Shown here: positions 37,658 to 43,952 of the stretch, in pieces | How the letters are laid out: every line of letters begins with the position of its first letter | Position numbering within the stretch: position 1 is the stretch's first letter | Source of the DNA: Streptomyces daqingensis | GTDB lineage: Bacteria; Actinomycetota; Actinomycetes; Streptomycetales; Streptomycetaceae | Assembly: GCF_014645895.1 (NCBI RefSeq) | Contig: NZ_BMMP01000011.1 | Coordinates: forward strand, 186,001 to 250,000 | Direction of reading: 5' to 3' | Length of the DNA: 64,000 bases | The notes under the pieces: generated by a model | Told to the model about the DNA's origin: nothing | Database searches by the model: none | What the model saw: the letters and a program-made list of their open reading frames with translations, nothing else | Position numbers and translations under genes: made by a program

Positions 37658-38830
37658 TTACTTGGCGGCCAGTTCGGCAGCACGGTCCGCCGCGCCGTCC
37701 ATGGTGTCCACCTGCTGCACCAGCGGGTGGTTCGCGTCGTTGAGGATCTTCCGGCCCAGCTCCGCGTTGTTGCCGTCGAGGCGGACGACCAAGGGCTTGT
37801 TCACGTCCTCGCCCTTGCTCTTGAGCAGTTCGAGGGCCTGGACGATGCCGTTCGCGACGGCGTCGCAGGCGGTGATGCCGCCGAAGACGTTGACGAAGAC
37901 CGACTTGACGTCGGGGTCGCCGAGGATGATCTCCAGGCCGTTGGCCATCACCTCGGCCGAGGCGCCGCCGCCGATGTCGAGGAAGTTGGCGGGCTTGACG
38001 CCCTTGTGCGCCTCCCCCGCGTACGCGACGACGTCGAGGGTGGACATGACCAGCCCAGCGCCGTTGCCGATGATGCCGACCTGGCCGTCGAGCTTGACGT
38101 AGTTGAGGCCCTTCGCCTTCGCCGCCGCCTCCAGCGGGTCGGCGGCGGCCTTGTCCTCGAGGGCCGCGTGGTCGGGCTGGCGGAACTCGGCGTTCTCGTC
38201 GAGCGTGACCTTGCCGTCCAGCGCGATGACCTTGCCGTCGCCGGTCTTGACGAGCGGGTTGACCTCGACGAGCGTCGCGTCCTCACGGATGAAGACGTCC
38301 CACAGCTTCTGCAGGACGTTCACCACCTGGTCGGTGAGCTCTGCCGGGAACTTGGCGGCCTCGGCGATCTCGCGCGCCTTCGCATCGGGGACGCCCTCGA
38401 TGGCGTCGACGGGGATCTTCGCGAGAGCCTCGGGCTTCGTCGCGGCGACCTCCTCGATCTCGACGCCGCCCTCGACGGAGGCCATGGCCAGGAAGGTGCG
38501 GTTGGTGCGGTCCAGCAGGAAGGAGACGTAGTACTCCTCCGCGATGTCCGCGGTCTGGGCCAGCATGACCTTCTGGACCGTGTGGCCCTTGATGTCCATG
38601 CCCAGGATGGCCCCGGCCTTCTCGACGGCGTCGGCCGGGTCGGAAGCCAGCTTCACACCGCCGGCCTTGCCCCGGCCACCGGTCTTCACCTGCGCCTTGA
38701 CGACCGCGCGACCGCCGAGTCGCTCGGTCACCTCGCGCGCCGCCTCGGGCGTGTCGATGACTTCGCCGGCCAGCACCGGTACGTCATGCTTGGCGAAGAT
38801 GTCCCTCGCCTGGTACTCGAACAGGTCCAC
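37658..38830 (-). CDS. sucC: Succinate--CoA ligase, beta subunit
   Basis: A 390-residue ATP-grasp subunit. MDLFEYQARDIFAKHDVPV opens the domain, VVKAQVKTGGRGKAGGVKLA is the nucleotide-binding loop (about 45-64), and EEYYVSFLLDRTNRTFL and EVNPLV (Mg2+ ligands, about 200) follow. The C-terminal CoA-ligase half shows GNGAGLVMSTLDVV, NFLDIGGGASAEVM and VFVNVFGGITACD. Together with SucD it makes the alpha/beta enzyme. First gene of the operon. A Crp-type palindrome lies about 154 bp upstream of the start. Confidence 0.97.
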   Translation of the reverse strand: MDLFEYQARDIFAKHDVPVLAGEVIDTPEAAREVTERLGGRAVVKAQVKTGGRGKAGGVKLASDPADAVEKAGAILGMDIKGHTVQKVMLAQTADIAEEYYVSFLLDRTNRTFLAMASVEGGVEIEEVAATKPEALAKIPVDAIEGVPDAKAREIAEAAKFPAELTDQVVNVLQKLWDVFIREDATLVEVNPLVKTGDGKVIALDGKVTLDENAEFRQPDHAALEDKAAADPLEAAAKAKGLNYVKLDGQVGIIGNGAGLVMSTLDVVAYAGEAHKGVKPANFLDIGGGASAEVMANGLEIILGDPDVKSVFVNVFGGITACDAVANGIVQALELLKSKGEDVNKPLVVRLDGNNAELGRKILNDANHPLVQQVDTMDGAADRAAELAAK

Positions 38831-39292
38831 GCGCGTACGTCCCCTTAATCAGTGGTTCGCGGTTGTCAGCGTGAGTGTGGGCGTGCCGCGTGGCCGCGGC
38901 ATAACGGATGGCGCGCGGCATGTCCGCCTTGCAGGTTAGCCCTGCGGGTGAGCGGTGCATAAATCCGGGCTCACACCAGCGCGGTGACAACCGTCACAGA
39001 TCCGTGATCCCGGTAGCGCACCGACGCCTTCACGCCTGCCGCCCGCTCTGCGCGCCGTCGGGGGCGCGGCCGAGCGGGTCGAGGATCTTCGAACGGCGCC
39101 CGGGGCACTGCGGGGTTCGTCCCACTGCAGCGCGATACCCGAGCAACTCCGTTGCGGCGGCGGCGAGTCGGGCCGGAGCCGATCGCACACGCCGGTCCCG
39201 GCACCGTGCCGTTCCCTGCTCGAGGGCGGGACGAGCGCCAGGCCCGCGCGCGGGCGGGCCGTCGGGGCGTACGGCGGGCGGACCTCCCTCAT
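38831..39292. other. sucC upstream region
   Basis: 462 bp without a supported gene. It contains the Crp-like palindrome at 38984-38997 and a relatively AT-rich stretch near 38958 (GCATAAATCC). A promoter for sucCD is expected here. Confidence 0.4.
38984..38997 (-). promoter_or_regulatory. Crp-type operator candidate upstream of sucC
   Basis: On the sucC strand the site reads GTGACGGTTGTCAC, a 5-bp inverted repeat that fits the GTG-N6-GNCAC pattern reported for streptomycete Crp and, with its flank (TGTGA-N6-TCACC), the classical CRP layout. The motif is short, so chance is possible. Confidence 0.4.
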
Positions 39293-39324
39293 AGGGTGGG
39301 TCCCTCAGAGGGTGGGTCCCTCAG
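39293..39324. repeat. 16-bp direct tandem duplication across a stop codon
   Basis: AGGGTGGGTCCCTCAG occurs twice back to back (39293-39308, 39309-39324), followed by a third partial copy. The second copy contains the stop codon of the secreted-protein gene on the minus strand. Confidence 0.8.
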
Positions 39325-39821
39325 AGGGTGGGGACCTCCGGTGTGACGGGAAGCGCGGGCAGCGACAGGGGCACGACGCCCACGCTCGGAACCCCCGGCA
39401 CCGCCTCGGGGACCTCGATCACCACGTCCTCCGGCAGCCCCGGCGCGGACGGCGCGGCGGCCGTAGTCGTGACGCCGGACACAGCGCCCAGATCCGCACG
39501 CGCGGCACCCGGAGGCGCCGTGGGCACGGTCTTGCCGGTCTCTTCCGTGACATGTTCGGCCGCCTTCCCCGCGCCATCCTTCATGTCGTCGGTCCGTCCG
39601 CCCGAACCGGCCTTGCCGCGGGTCCCGTTGCGGTCCGCGTCGCCAGGGGCGTTCTTGCCCATAGAGCGCTCCATGACCTCGGTCAGCTCCGATATGTCTC
39701 CCGAAGTCCCCTGTCTGGAGGGCGGATCGTCCGCCTGCACGCCGACGTTGCCGAGCACCCACAGGCCCGCGGCTGCCGCTACGAGGAGGAACCCACGGGA
39801 GGCGTTGTTACTCCTGTGCAT
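39321..39821 (-). CDS. Small secreted protein, paralogue of the next gene
   Basis: 166 residues with a signal peptide (MHRSNNASRGFLLVAAAAGL, then WVLGNVGVQA before the acidic start DDPPS). The mature part is low-complexity and hydrophilic, then Pro/Val-rich at the end (VPSVGVVPLSLPALPVTPEV). The leader is very close to that of the 389-residue protein encoded upstream (MHKNIRRSLMVAAAASG), and the shared VPxVPxV endings suggest duplication. No catalytic or binding motif is seen. The gene ends inside a tandem 16-bp repeat. Probably exported or cell-wall-associated. Confidence 0.72.
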   Translation of the reverse strand: MHRSNNASRGFLLVAAAAGLWVLGNVGVQADDPPSRQGTSGDISELTEVMERSMGKNAPGDADRNGTRGKAGSGGRTDDMKDGAGKAAEHVTEETGKTVPTAPPGAARADLGAVSGVTTTAAAPSAPGLPEDVVIEVPEAVPGVPSVGVVPLSLPALPVTPEVPTL

Positions 39822-39967
39822 CGCTGTCTCGATTCAGTAGTTCGGAGTTGATGAGAGGTGGACGGTGAACCGTGAACGGTGTGACCGCTGTTGAGTGAGC
39901 GGTGCTGTTCAAGCGGTGCCGTGCGCGGGGGCGTGCGCGTCTCGTGACGTGCCGCGCCCCGCGGAGG

Positions 39968-40042
39968 CCGGACGGCGGTGCGGGCCGCGGGGTGGCCCAA
40001 CCCCCTTGCTGAGCCACCCCGCTCCCGCTGTCCGCCGTCCGG
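39968..40042 (-). terminator. Long bulged hairpin after the 389-residue secreted gene
   Basis: The inner stem GCGGGGTGGC/GCCACCCCGC (39987-39996 with 40013-40022) is extended by an outer GCCGGACGGCGG/CCGCCGTCCGGC stem. It starts 19 bp past the stop at 40061. Confidence 0.75.
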
Positions 40043-40060
40043 CGACCGGGCGGCGGAAGA

Positions 40061-41230
40061 TCAGACCGCGGGGACCGCCGGGACGGCCGGAACGTTCACC
40101 GGCAGCTGCGAGGCGCCGGGCAGGCCGGGGATGTTGGCCGCGTCCGTCAGGTCGCGCGTGCTGGGCACGACGTAGATCTGCACCGCGGAGGCGGCGTCCG
40201 CCACGGTGGTGTCCACGTTGCGGTGCAGACCGGCAGCGGTGGCGTGCGCGTACGGGACGGCGTCGGCGGCGACCCCGTGGCCGAAGTGGAGGACGGCGCC
40301 GTCCACCTCGTGGACCAGGCAGTGCGTACGGCCCAGGGTGCTCTCGGCGAACGGCGCGCTGGTGGCCGCGGCGTCGTCGACGGTCACGGCGACGTCGGAG
40401 GCGAGCTGGTCCGCGGCCAGCTGGACGTGGACGATGACGCTGCCGACGTGCTCCGGCAACACGGACACGACGCCGGAGCCGCTCACCACGGGCTGCGCGG
40501 CGGAAGCGGCCGTACGGACGGTGCCGAGGGCCTGCTGTGCGCGGTCGCCCTTGAGCGCGCCGGTCACCGGCTCGGGACGGACACTCGCGGCGGCCAGGCC
40601 GTTGACGAGATCACCCGTGCCGGGAGCCGACGGCAGGGCGGGAACGCCCGGGACGCCCGGCAGGTCGACGGCGGGGAGGGTACGGGCCGGCAGCTCGGTG
40701 ACGGTCAGGTCCGTCAGGTCGTGGGCGGCCGGGGCGGGAAGCGGAGCGGTCGCGGGACGGACGCCCTTCTGGGCCTCCTTTATCGCCTTGGAGGCGCGGC
40801 CCGTCTCGTCGAGGGCCTTGCCCGCGGCACCCTGCGCGGTCTCTACGGCGCCGGAAGCGGCGTCGGCGTCCGGCAACCCGTCCGTCACTCCGTCCGTCCG
40901 GCCCTCGGTGACGGCGCCGAGGGTGTCGCCCAGGGCCTCGGAGACGCCCGCGGTGGGCAGGGTGTTGGTCGGCAGGCCGTTCTCCGGGATGCCGTTGGTC
41001 GGCAGCTTGCCGACGACGCCTTCCGTCACGCCGTCGGTGGTCTTCTTCAGCGTGCCGGCCGCACCGTCGACGGTGCTCGTGAGACCGCCCTTGCCGGCCT
41101 CGTCCACGGCGCCGGTGACGGTTTCGGTGGAGACGGGCAGCTCCGCCGCGTTGGCGCCGGTGGTGCCGAGGGCCCAGATGCCCGAGGCGGCGGCAGCGAC
41201 CATGAGGGAACGCCGGATGTTCTTGTGCAT
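40061..41230 (-). CDS. Secreted protein with Pro/Gly/Val repeats
   Basis: 389 residues. Signal peptide MHKNIRRSLMVAAAASG and IWALGTTGANA are followed by AELPVSTETV. The mature protein has amphipathic Thr/Gly/Asp repeats in its first half (TDGVTEGVVGKLPTNGIP, LPTNTLPTAGV). From about residue 250 it has a more folded region with two short motifs VSVLPEHVGSVIVHVQLAAD and RTHCLVHEVDGAVLHFGHG, where one Cys and several His occur together. It ends in VPAVPAVPAV. There is no known domain. The His/Cys-rich patch could bind metal but this is a guess. It is transcribed separately from the neighbours. Confidence 0.72.
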   Translation of the reverse strand: MHKNIRRSLMVAAAASGIWALGTTGANAAELPVSTETVTGAVDEAGKGGLTSTVDGAAGTLKKTTDGVTEGVVGKLPTNGIPENGLPTNTLPTAGVSEALGDTLGAVTEGRTDGVTDGLPDADAASGAVETAQGAAGKALDETGRASKAIKEAQKGVRPATAPLPAPAAHDLTDLTVTELPARTLPAVDLPGVPGVPALPSAPGTGDLVNGLAAASVRPEPVTGALKGDRAQQALGTVRTAASAAQPVVSGSGVVSVLPEHVGSVIVHVQLAADQLASDVAVTVDDAAATSAPFAESTLGRTHCLVHEVDGAVLHFGHGVAADAVPYAHATAAGLHRNVDTTVADAASAVQIYVVPSTRDLTDAANIPGLPGASQLPVNVPAVPAVPAV

Positions 41231-41267
41231 GGGGAGAGTCCTTCGAATTCAGGAGATCTAGCGGCTT

Positions 41268-41331
41268 GGGCAGACCTGTCCACCCCCGCGTGGCAGGTCG
41301 CGGGTACTGCAGACGGGGTGGAGGTCTGCCC
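41268..41331 (-). terminator. Hairpin spanning the 3' end of the 285-residue secreted gene
   Basis: GGGCAGACCT-CCACCCC pairs with GGGGTGG-AGGTCTGCCC with a 2-nt bulge. The arm at 41315-41331 touches the stop codon, so the structure begins at the end of translation. Confidence 0.65.
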
Positions 41332-42188
41332 TAGCCGGGGAATTCGAGGACTTCGGAGGCGCGGTCGCGGGTCGGCGCACCGGCCGCCACGCTCACTGCT
41401 CCGGGCTGCGGGCGCCCGAAGAGTTCGACGTCGGTCAGATGACCGGCGAGCTTCTGGAGTCCGCCGCGCGGACCGTTGCCGTCGCTCGCGAAGTGCGAGG
41501 CGCCGGCGGACGGAGCGAGAGGGACCTGCTGGAAGGGGCTCTGGACGGGAAGGCCGTCACCCTCGCGGGGCATGCCGTCATGGGCCTCGGCATGGCGGAC
41601 GGCGCTGTGCGCGGAGTCCGCGGCGCTACCACCGATGGGGGTGCGCTGGGCCAGCTTGCGGCCGGCGTCGCTCGACGCGTGGTCGGCGTCGCCGGCGGAC
41701 GAACCACCGCCTCCGTTAACCGCCTCGTCGTCGCCGTCGTCCTCCGGGGTGCCGTCGCCCCCGCCGTTGCCGAGCTGCAGGCCCAGCCGATCGGTGAGGT
41801 CGCCCAGGCCCACGGCGTCACTGACGCCCCCGACGGCTTCACCGACGGGGCGGGTGACGTGCCCGGCGCCTTCGGCACCTTCGGCGACAGGGTCGATGAC
41901 GTGGGAAGCCGCCTCGTCGGCGGCCTCCTTGGCCTCCTGCTGCTTCTCGGCCATCTCCTTCTCGGAGAGGGAGCCGCCGACAGGCTTCTCCGGCGTCAGC
42001 AGATCAGCGGACTGCCCCGGAGACTCGCCCTTCCCGCCGTCCAGCGCGGTGGCGGCACGGGCGTCGCTTCCGAAGAGGAAGGCGAGAGCCAGGAAACCGC
42101 CGAGGAAGAGCAGTGTCACCACGGCCCGCCGTGCGGCGGCCGAGCGCGGCGAGCGCGCAGCGGCAGGCACAGCGGAGACAGCTGACAA
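41331..42188 (-). CDS. Secreted protein of unknown function
   Basis: 285 residues. The N-terminal signal region is AVVTLLFLGGFLALAFLFG (about 21-39) followed by SDARAATALD, a likely cleavage site. The mature part is Gly/Ala/Asp-rich with two amphipathic helical stretches (SEKEMAEKQQEAKEAADEAA, about 75-95) and an acidic block (GTPEDDGDDEAVNGGGG). It shares composition with the two secreted genes downstream but not clear sequence identity. TTG 42188 is the only start with a ribosome site (GGGAAGG, 9 bp). The GTG six codons later is possible. Confidence 0.65.
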   Translation of the reverse strand: MSAVSAVPAAARSPRSAAARRAVVTLLFLGGFLALAFLFGSDARAATALDGGKGESPGQSADLLTPEKPVGGSLSEKEMAEKQQEAKEAADEAASHVIDPVAEGAEGAGHVTRPVGEAVGGVSDAVGLGDLTDRLGLQLGNGGGDGTPEDDGDDEAVNGGGGSSAGDADHASSDAGRKLAQRTPIGGSAADSAHSAVRHAEAHDGMPREGDGLPVQSPFQQVPLAPSAGASHFASDGNGPRGGLQKLAGHLTDVELFGRPQPGAVSVAAGAPTRDRASEVLEFPG

Positions 42189-42588
42189 GGCAGGAACCTT
42201 CCCGGGGAGATTCGGAGAACGCCGGACACGGGCGGCTCAGAAGACGCTCATCGCGTCCTGGGCCCGGAGATCCGGACAGGAGAGATCTTTGCACGCCGCC
42301 CGGCCCCCGCCGCAACTGCCGTCACAAAGTGTTCACTTCTCCTTTCGCTCTCGCGCGGGAACGCTGCGGGACCTCCGTTTCCGAGGGGCTATGCCGTTCA
42401 ACTCGCTTACAGCGGACGGGAGTTGCGACGCAGGCGGAGGATGGCGCCGTCTGAACGGGTGAGCGGGACTTGTGCAGGTGGGCTCCGGCGCGACCCGGTC
42501 CCCTCGCGCGTGCGGCCGCGTCGCTGTACTCCTCGATCGGCGTGCTGTCAGGTGCCCGTACGGACCGGCGCCGGCATCCCGGACGGGC
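42189..42588. other. Intergenic region between the secreted genes and the VWA operon end
   Basis: 400 bp with no supported gene. On the minus strand it contains a GAAAGGAG ribosome-like site followed by a four-codon ORF near 42330-42344. It should hold the promoter of the 285-residue gene. The stretch is a little AT-richer than its surroundings. Confidence 0.4.
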
Positions 42589-42636
42589 GGCCCCGGCCTC
42601 CGCCCGTCCGGACAGCTCCGTGCGAGGGCCGGGGCC
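42589..42636 (-). terminator. Terminator of the MoxR-DUF5682-VWA operon
   Basis: GGCCCCGGCCTC pairs with GAGGGCCGGGGCC (one bulge, about 24-nt loop), 30 bp past the VWA stop at 42666. Confidence 0.6.
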
Positions 42637-42665
42637 GGAGGCCGTCCAGCCGGGGTGATGTGGAG

Positions 42666-43952
42666 TCACGTCGCGGGCGGCACCGGCAGCGGCCGCTTCT
42701 CGATCGCGGCCGCCATCACCTCGGGGAAGTGGTCCGGGGTGCAGGCGAAGGCCGGGGCACCCAGCTCCGCGAGCGCGGTCGCGTGCCCGCGGTCGTAAGC
42801 GGGCGCGCCCTCGTCGGACAGCGCGAGCAGGCTGACGAACTGCACGCCCGCGCCCTTCATCTGGGCCACGCGCTTCAGCATCTCGTCGCGTATGCCGCCC
42901 TCGTACAGATCGCTGATGAGCACGACGATCGTCTCCGCGGGACGCGAGATCTGGGTCTGGCAGTACGCCAGGGCCCGGTTGATGTCCGTGCCGCCACCCA
43001 GCTGCGTACCGAACAGGACGTCGACCGGATCGTCGAGATCGTCCGTCAGGTCCACGACGTTGGTGTCGAAGACCACCAGCCGCGTCCGCAGCGAGCGCAT
43101 CGAGGCGAGCACCGCGCCGAAGACGGACGCGTAGACGACGGACGCCGCCATCGAGCCCGACTGGTCGATGCAGAGGATGACGTCCTTCTTCACCGACTGC
43201 GAGGCGCGGCCGAACCCTATGAGGCGCTCGGGCACGACTGTCCGGTACTCCGGCAGATAGTTCTTGAGGTTGGCGCGGACCGTGCGGTCCCAGTCGATGT
43301 CCCGGTGGCGCGGACGCGTGACCTTCGCCGAGCGGTCGAGCGCGCCGGTGAGCGTCGACCGGGTGCGGGTGGCGAGCTTCTTCTCCAGCTCGGCGACCAC
43401 CTTGCGCACCACGGCGCGGGCCGTCTCCTTGCTCGTCTCCGGCATGGCCCGGTTCAGGGACAGCAGCGTGCCGACGAGGTGGACGTCCGCCTCGACCGCC
43501 TCCAGCATCTCCGGTTCGAGCAGCATGGCGGACAGGCCGAGCCGGTCGATGGCGTCCCGCTGCATGACCTGGACGACGGACGAAGGGAAGTACGTCCTGA
43601 TGTCCCCCAGCCAGCGCGCCACCTGCGGCGCCGACCCGCCGAGACCGCCGGACCGCTCACCCCGTCCCCGGCCGCGGCCGGCCGGGGTGCCGTAGAGCGC
43701 CTGGAGCGTGCGGTCCATGGCCGAGTCGGAGCCTTCGAGGGAGCAGCCCGTGCCGTCCGAGCCGTTCGCGTCGCCCAGGACGAGGCGCCAGCGGCGCAAC
43801 CGCTCCTCCGCCGTGGAGCTCCCTCCGGGGCTCGTGTCCTCGGTCGTTTCCACAGCCGTGTCCTCGATCGTGTCTCCGGCCGTTTCCCCAGTCGTGTCCT
43901 CGGCCGTTTCCCCAGCCGTGCGGGTCTGCTCTCGTGTCGGGGTCCGGTTCAT
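42666..43952 (-). CDS. VWA (CoxE-like) protein of the MoxR/DUF5682 operon
   Basis: 428 residues. The N-terminal 45 are Glu/Thr repeats encoded by a degenerate minisatellite. A helical middle (about 100-230) includes ARWLGDIRTYFPSSVVQVMQ and NLKNYLPEYRTVVPERLIGF. The von Willebrand A domain has a MIDAS: ILCIDQSGSMAAS (about 260-272), GGGTDINRALAYC and VLISDLYEGG. Such VWA partners of MoxR ATPases act as metal-dependent adaptors that recruit clients to the AAA+ ring. The ATG overlaps the stop of DUF5682 in ATGA. It is the last of three genes and is followed by a terminator. It is probably induced by DNA damage through the shared divergent promoter. Confidence 0.9.
   Translation of the reverse strand: MNRTPTREQTRTAGETAEDTTGETAGDTIEDTAVETTEDTSPGGSSTAEERLRRWRLVLGDANGSDGTGCSLEGSDSAMDRTLQALYGTPAGRGRGRGERSGGLGGSAPQVARWLGDIRTYFPSSVVQVMQRDAIDRLGLSAMLLEPEMLEAVEADVHLVGTLLSLNRAMPETSKETARAVVRKVVAELEKKLATRTRSTLTGALDRSAKVTRPRHRDIDWDRTVRANLKNYLPEYRTVVPERLIGFGRASQSVKKDVILCIDQSGSMAASVVYASVFGAVLASMRSLRTRLVVFDTNVVDLTDDLDDPVDVLFGTQLGGGTDINRALAYCQTQISRPAETIVVLISDLYEGGIRDEMLKRVAQMKGAGVQFVSLLALSDEGAPAYDRGHATALAELGAPAFACTPDHFPEVMAAAIEKRPLPVPPAT

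Noticed and set aside
38863..38885. TTGTCAGCG as another PafBC promoter near sucC
   Set aside because: No TAnnnT follows at 8 bp and it points away from sucC.
42330..42344. Strong ribosome site with a four-codon ORF on the minus strand upstream of the 285-residue secreted gene
   Set aside because: Too short to support as a gene and no coupling to a following start was visible.
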